In this document: positions 22,467 to 30,840 of the stretch, piece by piece | Position numbering within the stretch: the first letter of the stretch is position 1 | Layout of the letters: each line of letters starts with the position of its first letter | NCBI GenBank assembly: GCA_947626585.1 | Contig: CANQSU010000008.1 | Span: 1 to 35,739 of the forward strand | Direction: 5' to 3' | DNA: 35,739 nucleotides | Source of the DNA: an uncultured Oscillospiraceae bacterium | GTDB taxonomy: Bacteria; Bacillota; Clostridia; Oscillospirales; Oscillospiraceae | Made by a program: the position numbers and the translations under genes | Notes under the pieces: generated by a model | The model's database searches: none | Seen by the model: only the letters and a program-made list of their open reading frames with translations | What the model was told of the DNA's origin: nothing

Positions 22467-24470
22467 TTAATCATTAAGGCCCGACTCCTCCTGGAGCTGT
22501 TCGCGCAGCTCAGACATCTTACGGCCAAGCTGGGTCGTCGCCTGGGTCGGGTCATGGTGCTGCGCCCGGTCCAGGGCCCCGGACAGGTCCTGGATCTTGC
22601 GCTCGCGCTGGGCCGCCAGGGTCTCCGACATCAGGTCGATCGGCGCCGCGGTGCCGTTGACGCGGGACGCGACCATCTCTTCCAGGAACCCGTCGGAATC
22701 GGCCTTCTCCAGCTCGCGGTCGTAAGCGTCCTCGAAATAGCCGGCCGCGTAGGTCGTGTCACGGCCAAGGATGTCGCCGGCGCTGATGGTTTTAAGCCTG
22801 CTCTGCTTGAGCATGTCTTCCACCGTTGGCATGGGCGGCTCCGGCGGCGCCTCAGGCTCCGCGGGCTTCTCCGGCACGGCCTGGCTGGCGTCACTTGTCC
22901 CGGGCGCCGTATCAACGCCCTCCGGCGCGTCCGTTTCGGCGTCCTCGCCACCATCAGCGGCGTCATTGCCGCCATCGCTCACGTTGTCAGTGCTTTCGGA
23001 ATTTTCATCGCCGGCACCGGCGGCGTCGGCCTCATCAGACACAGCGTCGGTCAAACTGCCGCTTTCATCATCCATGACGGCAGGCACATCACCGGCTTCA
23101 TCCGGGGAGACGGCCTCACCATCCTCGTCGTCCGTGACGGCAGGCACATCGCCAGCCTCATCCGGCGAAACGGCCTTGCCGTCCTCGTCGTCAGAAACAG
23201 CGACCACATCGCCGGCTTCATCCGGCGAAACGACCTCACCATCGTCATCATCCGTGACGACAAGCACGTCACCAGCTTCATCCGTGGAAACGGCCCCACC
23301 GTCCGCATCGTCCATGACGGCAGACACATCGCCGGCCTCTTCCGGCAGAACGACCTCACCGTCCTCGTCGTCCGTGCCGGCAGGCGCATCACCGGCTTCA
23401 TCCGGGGAGACGGCCTCGCCGCTCTCATCATCCGTGACGGCAGGCACATCACCAGCTTCATCCGGGGAGACGGCCTCGCCATCGTCATCATCCATGACGG
23501 CAGGCACGTCACCTGCCTCGTCCGTGGAAACGGCCCCGCCGTCCCCGTCATTGGAAACAGCGACCACATCACCGGCTTCATCGGCAGAAACGACCCCATC
23601 CCCGTCCAGATCCGGGATGTCAGGCACATCGCCCACCACGTCGTCCACGGGCATGCCGTCATCGTCCGGGACCTGGGCGGCGCTGCCGCCCTCGTCGCCG
23701 ACAACGTAAGGATCGCCCTGTTCCGATACTGACTCGTTACTCAAGTCAGGCACGGACCCGAGTATGTAATCCGGGTCCAATTCATGGACGCTCGGTTCGT
23801 CCGGTTGGATATATGACACGGGTGTCAGGTCAAACTGCCGAGGAATGTCCGGTTCCGTATAGCCGGCCATGTCATGGCCGTAATACCTGTCCAGGAAGAT
23901 TTTCAGGTCCTCACAGGACAGCGTGCGGAACAGGCTGCACAGGGACCGCGCCAGCATCTCGAAGGAATGCCGTACGCCTCCAAGGTAGATATAGTCGCCG
24001 ATCACGCCCCAGCGGCAGTCATGCGCCAGGTCCTCGTCCACGGGGATCTCCCTGAGGGCGGCCAGGTTTCCGGCCAAAATCTTATTGCTCGGCGGCAGCA
24101 GGACGTTGCCCGCCCCGAGGTCGGTCAGGAACTTTTTCAGAGGCGACCAGTCAGGAACGCTCTCCAGGTCCCAGGTGCCGTCCGCCTGCGCCCGTGCGAA
24201 CTCCTGCATCAGGAACCTGACGGCGGCGGCATTTTCCGAAGCGCACAGGTCCAGGACGCACTTAAAGGCCAGATCGGAATACAGCACCAAGGCGCCGTCG
24301 TCCGTCAGGACGCCGACAGGGCCCTCATGGTCGGACGGCATGGAAACCTGCTCCGAACGGCTGTTCCAGGTGTAGTCGCTGTAGACGGCACAGACCGGGC
24401 CGCGGCTGCCAGCGGGCTTCGCGTTCAATGCGTCAAGGTCGATAGGTCCGTTTTTACTTACGATCCTCAT
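22467..24470 (-). CDS. Acidic protein with nine tandem 20-residue repeats (667 aa), unknown function
   Basis: I do not recognise a family. Residues 1-230 look globular, with no signal peptide or membrane segment. About 230-296 is an acidic linker. Residues 297-476 are nine copies of a 20-residue unit of the form DEAGDVPAVTDDEDGEAVSP, strongly acidic. About 477-560 is a further acidic, Ala/Pro-rich linker. The C-terminal 100 residues are charged and helical (QRERKIQDLSGALDRAQ and SELREQLQEE). The Asp-rich DxDxDG-like units recall calcium-binding loops or an unstructured acidic spacer, but neither is proven. ATG at 24470 follows AAAGGAG. It is the last gene of the operon, 27 bp after the relaxase, so a role in relaxase handling or DNA processing is possible. 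Confidence 0.85.
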   Translation of the reverse strand: MRIVSKNGPIDLDALNAKPAGSRGPVCAVYSDYTWNSRSEQVSMPSDHEGPVGVLTDDGALVLYSDLAFKCVLDLCASENAAAVRFLMQEFARAQADGTWDLESVPDWSPLKKFLTDLGAGNVLLPPSNKILAGNLAALREIPVDEDLAHDCRWGVIGDYIYLGGVRHSFEMLARSLCSLFRTLSCEDLKIFLDRYYGHDMAGYTEPDIPRQFDLTPVSYIQPDEPSVHELDPDYILGSVPDLSNESVSEQGDPYVVGDEGGSAAQVPDDDGMPVDDVVGDVPDIPDLDGDGVVSADEAGDVVAVSNDGDGGAVSTDEAGDVPAVMDDDDGEAVSPDEAGDVPAVTDDESGEAVSPDEAGDAPAGTDDEDGEVVLPEEAGDVSAVMDDADGGAVSTDEAGDVLVVTDDDDGEVVSPDEAGDVVAVSDDEDGKAVSPDEAGDVPAVTDDEDGEAVSPDEAGDVPAVMDDESGSLTDAVSDEADAAGAGDENSESTDNVSDGGNDAADGGEDAETDAPEGVDTAPGTSDASQAVPEKPAEPEAPPEPPMPTVEDMLKQSRLKTISAGDILGRDTTYAAGYFEDAYDRELEKADSDGFLEEMVASRVNGTAAPIDLMSETLAAQRERKIQDLSGALDRAQHHDPTQATTQLGRKMSELREQLQEESGLND
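23043..23582 (-). repeat. Nine-copy 60-bp tandem repeat
   Basis: Nine in-frame 60-bp units encode 20 residues each, beginning DEAGD (EEAGD in the fifth). Units 2, 3 and 8 are the most alike; units 1, 4, 5 and 9 are more diverged, and a degenerate partial copy precedes the array. The unit length is a multiple of three. There are no spacers, so this is not a CRISPR array. Confidence 0.95.
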
Positions 24471-24497
24471 AATACCCTTCTCCTTTATAAGTTTGGA

Positions 24498-26879
24498 TTA
24501 TTGCGGCTGCTGCGGCCGCATGTCATCAGGAACCTCGTCCACGACGATCTGGTCACGGCCGGACGCGTCACGTACGATCTCCCGCAGCGATTCCATCATG
24601 CTCCGCTTGGAAAGCTCCTCGTAGACCGGGTTGTCAAGACGGATCGTCGCCGTGTTGGTCCTGGCACGGATCGCCTCATCATAGAGCGTGTGGTAGGTGT
24701 TGTCGTCCCGGTAGTCATCCGCCACCTGTTTCATGGCCTGGATGTCGCCCGGGTCAACAATGCCGGCAAGGCTGTCCTCCTGGCCGGTGCTCTGCAGGTA
24801 CCGATACGCCTTGTTCCAGGCGTCGTACCGTTTCTGCGCCATGTCGCGGAAGTTCCTGACGTTCTCCGGTGAGATCCGGAAATCATACGTAAAGTCATAG
24901 GCCATGTGGTGCAGGTCGAACGCCTTCACGTCGTCAAAGCGGAACGCGCTGCCCTGACTGACCTGTTCCGTGTCCGGGTCGAATTCGAGGCCCAGCGTCG
25001 CCAGCTTCTCCCGCAGGTTCCTGAGCCCCCTCCGGTACTCCTCGTCCTCCTGCAGCATCAGCTGCTGGAACGCGCCTGGGTTCGTAACAAGGAACCCGGC
25101 CCCGTTCAGGCCGTATTTCTCGCTGCCGTTCTTTTCTGTCTTTTCGGCGCTGCCGCCCTTATCGACGATCTTCTTGTCGTCGTGCATCGCGTGCCGCCGG
25201 CCGGACCGGTACTTGAGCTGCAGGACGTCGTCCACATCGTCCTGGTATTCGTCCGGCATGTGGAAGAAATGCAGGAAACGCTGGTACTTGTTCATCAGTG
25301 CCTCGTTGTAATCCTGCTCGACCTTCAGGAAATCATACAAGACCTTCGACTCAGGGTTGTATGTCTCCTGGGCGCCGTCCTCGTACTGGTGGACGATCTC
25401 GCCGACCTTCTGAAACGCCTCCGTGTGGAACCGCAGCCGCCCCGCATAGGACCGCAGGCGGAACCCGAACTCGATCATCTTGTCGTCCTTGATGTAGTTC
25501 GCCATCTCCTCATAGGGCATGCACATGGCGTCCATGAACGGCGTGTTGAAGTTAATCTCCCGGTCGTCAATGGTTTTCAGGACGTCGTACACGGCGTTCA
25601 TGCCACGCTCCAGGACCTCGTCCCGGAATTTGACTTCCTGGTCGCGGACGGCCTCTTCCGGAGTCAGCCGCACCCGGACCGATTTCCGGTTTCGGCCGGT
25701 GCCGCGGTACCGGTATGCGTAATATTCGTCAAAATCTCCCCGGGCCATCTGTGCCTGCAGGTATTCATGTTTCTGCTGCAATGCCTCGGAAAACCCGGAA
25801 TCCGGCCTGTCCAGGAGGTCCGTCACGTAAGACCGGACAATCCCGTTGGCCTTTTTCATGTTGCCGTGGATCTTTTTGGTACCCTTGCCCTTCCGGACCG
25901 TCATCACGTCATCCGGGCCGCCGTCCGTGTTGATGCTTGCCTTCCAGAGCGACTTGTCGTCCTTCGGCAGGCACGCAAGCAGGTATTGCGGCAAGCCGCG
26001 CTCCTCGATGAGCTTGTACGTGAACCGCTTGATAAACCCGATGGTGTTCTGCCGCTCTTCCTCCATCTGGCGGGAGAGCCGCTTATACACCTGGCACTCG
26101 CCCAGCGTGTCGTCGATGCCGCGCCGGATCGCCTTGCGCATCCCGGCGTCCAGGGTCCCTTTCTGTTCCCCGTCCTTGGTGAAGCGCTTCCCCGGCCCCT
26201 TGTCCACCATGGCCAGATGGCAGTGCAGGTGCTTCGTGTCCACCTGGATCAGCCCGATGTAGTCCAGGTCCGAAAACTGCGGCGCGATGTTCTTGAGGCC
26301 TTTCTGGATCGCCAGCCGCAGCTTTGCCTGGTCGGACTTGCCGTAAATGTCGCCTGGCTTGTTGACCTTCAGGCCCTTCGGAAGGACGCCCATGTCCTGC
26401 AAATACTCCGTTTCGAACGAGATCACGGTCTTCAGGACGGGTTTGCCCTTCTTGTATTCCCTGTCCAGCATCCGCGACGTCTCCAGGACCTCGTTATGCG
26501 TCAGCGACAAACTTCGCGGCCCGAAAGCCAGCCCGGAATATCCCTGCATCCGCTCCATGTCGTCCCGGAGCTTCCCGGGCGACGTGGAACCGCTGTCGAT
26601 CGCCACGTCCGTGGCGCCGTCACGGGCCATGTACCGGGTCACGTAATCCGAGATGTCAACGCCGGCCATCCTGCGGTCCCGGTAGATCTCCCGCATCTGG
26701 ACGTCTAATTTTAACAGCTGGTCCGGCCTGGCCGGGGACGGCGTCAGGTTTTCAGAAGCGCCGTCCCGGGCCATATATTCGATCACGTAGCGCCCGGGGG
26801 AATTCCCGCGGCTGCCGTGGATCGTGAACTCATTGGCGATGACGATCGATTTGGACAGGTTGTGCGTCTTGCCGGCCAT
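24498..26879 (-). CDS. mobL: MobL/MobP2-like conjugative relaxase (793 aa)
   Basis: The relaxase nicks one strand at oriT, stays bound through a tyrosine and pilots the DNA to the coupling protein. The HUH-type metal motif is HLHCH at 217-221 (His217, His219, His221) within YIGLIQVDTKHLHCHLAMVD. VISFETEYLQDMG is typical of the MobL group of Firmicutes MobP relaxases. Near the N-terminus a YVxxYMARDGA segment, also typical of this group, occurs twice, at 31-41 and 79-89; its tyrosines are candidates for the nicking residue. The C-terminal half is long, helical and unrecognised. ATG at 26879 lies one base after the stop of the preceding gene, and only a weak ribosome site is visible, so translation is probably coupled to that gene. 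The gene sits fifth in a six-gene operon. Confidence 0.88.
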   Translation of the reverse strand: MAGKTHNLSKSIVIANEFTIHGSRGNSPGRYVIEYMARDGASENLTPSPARPDQLLKLDVQMREIYRDRRMAGVDISDYVTRYMARDGATDVAIDSGSTSPGKLRDDMERMQGYSGLAFGPRSLSLTHNEVLETSRMLDREYKKGKPVLKTVISFETEYLQDMGVLPKGLKVNKPGDIYGKSDQAKLRLAIQKGLKNIAPQFSDLDYIGLIQVDTKHLHCHLAMVDKGPGKRFTKDGEQKGTLDAGMRKAIRRGIDDTLGECQVYKRLSRQMEEERQNTIGFIKRFTYKLIEERGLPQYLLACLPKDDKSLWKASINTDGGPDDVMTVRKGKGTKKIHGNMKKANGIVRSYVTDLLDRPDSGFSEALQQKHEYLQAQMARGDFDEYYAYRYRGTGRNRKSVRVRLTPEEAVRDQEVKFRDEVLERGMNAVYDVLKTIDDREINFNTPFMDAMCMPYEEMANYIKDDKMIEFGFRLRSYAGRLRFHTEAFQKVGEIVHQYEDGAQETYNPESKVLYDFLKVEQDYNEALMNKYQRFLHFFHMPDEYQDDVDDVLQLKYRSGRRHAMHDDKKIVDKGGSAEKTEKNGSEKYGLNGAGFLVTNPGAFQQLMLQEDEEYRRGLRNLREKLATLGLEFDPDTEQVSQGSAFRFDDVKAFDLHHMAYDFTYDFRISPENVRNFRDMAQKRYDAWNKAYRYLQSTGQEDSLAGIVDPGDIQAMKQVADDYRDDNTYHTLYDEAIRARTNTATIRLDNPVYEELSKRSMMESLREIVRDASGRDQIVVDEVPDDMRPQQPQ

Positions 26880-26880
26880 G

Positions 26881-28362
26881 TCAGGTCAGCCCCATGTCAC
26901 GGGCGAGGGCGTCAATGTCGACGTCCGTGCTGATGATGTCGCCGTCCAGGCTCTTCTTTTCCTGCACGCGGACCTCGGTCTTGCCGGTGACCTTGTTCTC
27001 GACCTTGACTTCAACGTCAGCGTCACGCTGCTCCAGGCCCTTCCCGGCCTCTTCCTTTCCGGCGCTCGTCATGGCGTCCTGCTGCTGGCGCAGCCTCGCC
27101 TGCTGCTCCGCGCGTCGCTGGGCCAGGCGGTCCTTGCGGCTCAGGGTGCGCTTGACGTCATTCACGGCCGCAACGGTGGCCGCGGCGGCGTTCTCCGCGT
27201 CGTGCGCGGCCGAATGGATCCGGTCGCTCAGGTCATCGATCACGGACACGGGGTCGTCCATCCTATCCGCCCCGGGCTTCCTGGCCACGTCGGTGGTCGG
27301 GCTGGTCATCACGTCATCGTTCCGGCCGGGTGCCTTGGGCTCCGCCAGGGACTTCGCGTCGACCTTCGGACGGTCGACGGGAATGACCTCCGCTCCGGCG
27401 TAGATCATCCTGCTGGCCATGTCGTTGAGCCGGGCATCCAAAGTGGCCTGCTCGACCTTGTGGCCGGCGTCCTCGGTCTGCTGGACCTCTTTCTTACGGG
27501 CCTTGTCCGTCTGCTCCTTGATGTTCGTCACGGCGTCCGCCACAGCCTTTGCCGTCTCACCGGCAGAAGGCGTCCCGAACATGTTGGCCTTGGCCATCTG
27601 GTCACGCAGCCGCTGCTGGATGCGGCTCTGGGCCACCTCGACGAAGCTGGCGCCGTCAGCCATGGTGCGGCCGTCAAAGTCGTCGCTGAACCGGTTCGTC
27701 GGGGCGTCGTACAGGGCGCGCCTGCGGATGTCGGACGTCTCGCGGTCAAACTTAACGCCGTCGCGCAGCTTCGCGGACTGCTCCTCGTTGTGCTTCTGGG
27801 CCTTGAACGGCAAAAACGCTGCCGCCAGGGTCTTGTACCCGGTCTTCATGGTGCTGGTGTGCAGGGAAAGCCGGTCCTGGATCTCGACGAACGTGATCGG
27901 CGTGTTGGCGATGGCCGAATAGTCGACCTTGCACGGGATCTCCAGGAGGCTCCCGATCACGCGCCCCTGGCAGGACCAGCCGTTGTTGAACAGTCCGTTG
28001 TTCGCCAGCGTGGCGATCTCCAGGTCGGAAAGGGCGTAGCTCATGGACGCCGTGACCGGAAAATCGGTGCGGAAGTCTAGCTGGTCGCAGGCGTTCGGGA
28101 ACAGGAGCCCCGTCTTCTCCTGCAGGAACACGCCCTCGGCGTGCCCGTCGAACTGTATGTACGGCCTGTAATTCTGCATCATGTCGAACTGCACGTGCGC
28201 CTGCTCGACGCGGAACAGCATGTGGCAGTCGATCCCATACAGGCTGATGATCTCGGACTTGCGGCAGCGCCGGACAATGTCGTTCACACGCCGGTCCCTT
28301 TTATGGAACACGGTGCTGTGGATGCGCCCGTCCGAACGCTGTACTGCGGTATTTGCTGGCAT
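26881..28362 (-). CDS. Hypothetical protein (493 aa), possible relaxase partner
   Basis: I do not recognise a domain. Residues 1 to about 215 look like a folded domain with several aromatic and strand-like stretches (YRPYIQFDGHAEGVF). From about residue 225 the protein is helical and rich in Ala, Lys, Glu and Arg, with a probable coiled coil at about 400-440 (RKDRLAQRRAEQQARLRQQQ) and a charged tail. No signal peptide or membrane segment is seen, so it should be cytoplasmic. ATG at 28362 follows AAGGAGG, which lies inside the last codons of the upstream membrane-protein gene. Its stop codon is one base before the relaxase ATG, which suggests coupled translation and similar amounts of both products. 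That supports, but does not prove, a relaxosome role. Confidence 0.82.
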   Translation of the reverse strand: MPANTAVQRSDGRIHSTVFHKRDRRVNDIVRRCRKSEIISLYGIDCHMLFRVEQAHVQFDMMQNYRPYIQFDGHAEGVFLQEKTGLLFPNACDQLDFRTDFPVTASMSYALSDLEIATLANNGLFNNGWSCQGRVIGSLLEIPCKVDYSAIANTPITFVEIQDRLSLHTSTMKTGYKTLAAAFLPFKAQKHNEEQSAKLRDGVKFDRETSDIRRRALYDAPTNRFSDDFDGRTMADGASFVEVAQSRIQQRLRDQMAKANMFGTPSAGETAKAVADAVTNIKEQTDKARKKEVQQTEDAGHKVEQATLDARLNDMASRMIYAGAEVIPVDRPKVDAKSLAEPKAPGRNDDVMTSPTTDVARKPGADRMDDPVSVIDDLSDRIHSAAHDAENAAAATVAAVNDVKRTLSRKDRLAQRRAEQQARLRQQQDAMTSAGKEEAGKGLEQRDADVEVKVENKVTGKTEVRVQEKKSLDGDIISTDVDIDALARDMGLT

Positions 28363-28365
28363 CTC

Positions 28366-28830
28366 TTAATCCTCCTTCTTGTCGAATTCATGGCGCTCGC
28401 GCCACGCCGGCCCCCTGTCGATCCCGCCGGTCGCCCGGTCGGTCCGCCACAAACGCCGCTTCGCGGCCCGTGCCAGCATCTTGATCACGGCAAACGAGGC
28501 AAAAAGACAGAAGCCGCAGGACATCGCGATGATCGTGTACGCGGTCAGGACGTCGGTCACCAGCTCCATGGCGGCGACGCCCGTCGCCCCGAGCAGCAGC
28601 GCCACGACAACCATGGCCAGCTGCACGGCTGCATAGCAGACCAGGAACATCGCCAGCCCGTACACCAGGCAGATCAGCCCATTGTGCATCAGGATCTTCG
28701 ACCCCTGCCACGACTTCGACATCACGGTGCCGAACAGGTTCGCCTGTTTCTTCGTCTCCTTCACGGCTTCATTCATTTTCGCCTTGTGCCTTTTTGCCGC
28801 CGAAGCGGCCATTGCGGTACCCATTTTCAT
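28366..28830 (-). CDS. Small multi-pass membrane protein (154 aa)
   Basis: The N-terminal 48 residues are basic and probably cytoplasmic. Residues of about 50-82 form a long hydrophobic stretch, either one long or two short membrane segments, and about 94-119 form another. The tail from 120 is basic, then acidic. Size and layout would fit a small inner-membrane part of a type IV secretion channel, such as a VirB3-like protein, but no motif confirms it. I use ATG at 28830 because AAAGGAG lies just upstream; the in-frame TTG at 28845 would put that site inside the gene. The gene starts 11 bp after the stop of the upstream gene and ends three bp before the next start. Confidence 0.82.
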   Translation of the reverse strand: MKMGTAMAASAAKRHKAKMNEAVKETKKQANLFGTVMSKSWQGSKILMHNGLICLVYGLAMFLVCYAAVQLAMVVVALLLGATGVAAMELVTDVLTAYTIIAMSCGFCLFASFAVIKMLARAAKRRLWRTDRATGGIDRGPAWRERHEFDKKED

Positions 28831-28841
28831 TTGCTCTCCTT

Positions 28842-29657
28842 TCAACCGTTCGTCTTCTTATAGCTCCGGCTGCGGTCAGGCGGCCAGCATTTGAAGTCTG
28901 ATATCGTCACGTTATCCTCGCCGCCTGCCCCGGCGGTGTGGACGGCCGTGTATTCAAACACCACGGCGATCTTGCTGTTGGATTTGTTCCGCTGGATGAA
29001 CACGTAACCGATGTACCGGTAGTTCCCGTCCCCGTCAACGCTGATCGGGTAGGACAAGAAGTCAGTCTTGGACGCCTGGCAGACATACTTGCCGCTGACC
29101 TCGTCCATCACATACTGGGGCGGGTTCCCGTCGGCGTCCGGGTCGATGTGGTTCTGCTTGCAGTACTGCTGCGCCGCCGCGGTGATGTCGTAGGCGGTCA
29201 AAAACTGGGTGGTGAACAGGCAGTCGCCCAGGACCTGCCGGTAATCCTCACGGGTCTTATTGTACTCGACGGCGGAACTGAAGTTGAACGCCGGCGAAAT
29301 GAAGTCCCAGAACTTGTCGTCATCGGAACGCCAGCGCCCGGAGTCGACCTTGTTGCCGTTCCAGACGATCTGCACGGTGTCGTCGCGGTCGATGTCCCCC
29401 TTGTGGGTGAAATACTCGTCACTGGACTGGAAGCTGGCCATCTCGTTCTGCAGCGCGACCAGCGACGCCTTAGCCTGCGCCTCCATGTCGGCAAAAGTCC
29501 CCTTCACCATGTTGGTCGCGGCCGTCACGACCAGCAGGAGACACAGGAACACCCCGCCGACCATAAGCTGTTTTTTATGGGCCTTGCACCAGTCCGCAAA
29601 ATTCATGACGCCCTTCGGCGCGGCCGGCCGCCCGGCCGGCATTTTCGGAAGTTTCAT
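28842..29657 (-). CDS. Single-pass membrane protein with outer domain (271 aa), VirB8-like layout
   Basis: A basic, Pro-rich N-terminus is followed by one membrane segment at about 31-48 (LMVGGVFLCLLLVVTAA) and about 220 residues that should lie outside the membrane. The outer part has a short helix, then mixed helix and strand, with strand-like YRYIGYVFIQR and KIAVVFEYTAV near the end. This layout matches VirB8/TcpC-type channel proteins of Gram-positive elements, which have an NTF2-like outer domain, but the sequence alone does not settle it. ATG at 29657 follows AGGAGG. The next upstream gene encodes a protein of the same layout, so the two may form a pair. Confidence 0.83.
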   Translation of the reverse strand: MKLPKMPAGRPAAPKGVMNFADWCKAHKKQLMVGGVFLCLLLVVTAATNMVKGTFADMEAQAKASLVALQNEMASFQSSDEYFTHKGDIDRDDTVQIVWNGNKVDSGRWRSDDDKFWDFISPAFNFSSAVEYNKTREDYRQVLGDCLFTTQFLTAYDITAAAQQYCKQNHIDPDADGNPPQYVMDEVSGKYVCQASKTDFLSYPISVDGDGNYRYIGYVFIQRNKSNSKIAVVFEYTAVHTAGAGGEDNVTISDFKCWPPDRSRSYKKTNG

Positions 29658-29676
29658 GTCAAAAGTCCTCCTCTCG

Positions 29677-30678
29677 TCAGTCCGCCGGCGTGGCCAGACC
29701 CTCGTCGCCAGGGTCCGTCACGTCCGTATCATCGGGAATTGTCCCAGCGTCACCGGTTTCACCGGTTTCACCGGTGGCATCGCCCTCAGAACCGGGTTCC
29801 GCGGCCCCATCACCAGTCGTCTCGCTAGGCGGGTCCGCGTCGCCGGAATCCTCCCCAGTTTCCGTGTCATCAGGCGCCACCACGCCGGTATCTGTGCCCG
29901 TCTCCGTATTGCCGTCGCCAAGCCCCGCCGCCAGGTCGTCCACCGCCTGCTGCAGGTCGGGGTCAGTCGTCTCCGCGTTCGGGTCGACCTCGATCCGGTG
30001 CTCCGTGGAATTTTCCAGGATCCATAGGAAATCACTGTAATACATATCGGAATCGATCTTAAACTTACCGGTCTCGCCGTCATAACTGCCGATCTTCAGG
30101 GCGACCAGGTACTCGGTGCCGCTGGTCTCGGTGTACCAGCAGGACCAAATACAGTCATAGGTCGGCACGGTAGCATCGTAAAACGTATCGAACCGCCATT
30201 TCAGCGGATTCGTGGCGGGGCTCAGCTTTGTCAGGGACGGACCGCCGTACCATGCTGCCGTATTGGCGTTGCCGGTCAGGACGGCCATCCGGCTCTTCTC
30301 GTCAGACGTCAGGCCGCCTTTCATGTAAAACGTCGTCATCAGGTCCGCCAGCTCGTTGCCGCCGTCATGGGCCGAATACATGTCCTTCTCCTCCGTCCGG
30401 ACACCGGCATCGTCACGGATGGCATCGTTCTCCTCGTGCCAGGCCGCCGCCTCGCTTTTCAGCGTAGCGTAGTCAGCCTCCAGCTTCGCCTGCTGGGCGC
30501 TGATGTCCTGCACATTGTCGTAAGCGCTCTTGATCTTCATCCCGGCCATGGCGACCAGTGCCAGGGACAGGACGACACAGAAGATATAGAATAATTTGAA
30601 CTTGATGGCGGTCTCATGCTCCACCTGCTTGTGGATGTTTTCCCGCGTCTCGTTCGGTGCGTTCAGGTTTACAGCCAT
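29677..30678 (-). CDS. Single-pass membrane protein with acidic Thr/Gly/Asp-rich tail (333 aa)
   Basis: First gene of the relaxase operon. A cytoplasmic N-terminus of about 27 residues is followed by one membrane segment (about 28-47), a short coiled coil (about 52-82), and a folded outer part to about 230 with strand-like YLVALKIGSYDG. The last 100 residues are low complexity, rich in Thr, Gly, Asp, Glu and Pro, and strongly acidic, which would suit a segment in the cell wall. No LPxTG-like anchor is present. Size and topology resemble VirB8/TcpC-type proteins and the product of the next gene, but I see no decisive motif. ATG at 30678 follows AGGAGG (30687-30692) with eight bases between. 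Confidence 0.85.
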   Translation of the reverse strand: MAVNLNAPNETRENIHKQVEHETAIKFKLFYIFCVVLSLALVAMAGMKIKSAYDNVQDISAQQAKLEADYATLKSEAAAWHEENDAIRDDAGVRTEEKDMYSAHDGGNELADLMTTFYMKGGLTSDEKSRMAVLTGNANTAAWYGGPSLTKLSPATNPLKWRFDTFYDATVPTYDCIWSCWYTETSGTEYLVALKIGSYDGETGKFKIDSDMYYSDFLWILENSTEHRIEVDPNAETTDPDLQQAVDDLAAGLGDGNTETGTDTGVVAPDDTETGEDSGDADPPSETTGDGAAEPGSEGDATGETGETGDAGTIPDDTDVTDPGDEGLATPAD

Positions 30679-30728
30679 TGGGCTTTCCTCCTTATGAAAT
30701 TCTCCGGCTCCCGCCGGCCACTGGAGCT

Positions 30729-30757
30729 ATTATAACACAGCTCTCCGGGAAAAACAA
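30729..30757 (-). promoter_or_regulatory. Sigma-A type promoter of the relaxase operon
   Basis: Minus-strand TTGTTT (30752-30757) and TATAAT (30729-30734) with a 17-bp spacer. An AT-rich UP-like block (30758-30780) lies directly upstream. The -10 box lies 50 bp before the ATG at 30678. Confidence 0.85.
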
Positions 30758-30762
30758 TATAC

Positions 30763-30777
30763 TTTTATATAAAATTA
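30763..30777 (-). promoter_or_regulatory. AT-rich UP-like element, copy 2 of the shared 15-mer
   Basis: The minus strand reads TAATTTTATATAAAA, identical to 2329-2343, five bases upstream of the -35 box. It may compensate for the poor -35 hexamer, or may be a binding site shared by two transcription units. Confidence 0.6.
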
Positions 30778-30792
30778 TTAAAAATGTTTGCC

Positions 30793-30825
30793 GGAACAAA
30801 GGACCCCGGCCCCGAAGGGCCGGGG
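30793..30825 (-). terminator. Intrinsic terminator after the giant surface-protein gene
   Basis: A perfect 9-bp GC stem (30817-30825 with 30804-30812) closes a TTCG tetraloop on the minus strand and is followed by TCCTTTGTTCC. It lies 15 bp after the stop codon at 30841. The tail is only moderately T-rich. Confidence 0.82.
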
Positions 30826-30840
30826 CGTTTACCTCGTAGT

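Noticed and set aside
23043-23582. Possible CRISPR array
   Set aside because: The 60-bp units are contiguous, without spacers, and encode an in-frame protein repeat.
22756-23709. Plus-strand frame with Ser/Pro/Thr-rich repeats, and minus-strand frame 23051-23704
   Set aside because: Both simply read the 60-bp repeat of the acidic protein in other frames; neither has a ribosome site.
30679-30840. Origin of transfer in one of the intergenic gaps
   Set aside because: Each gap is fully explained by a terminator and promoter. I saw no additional inverted repeat next to a nick-like site, so oriT cannot be placed here.
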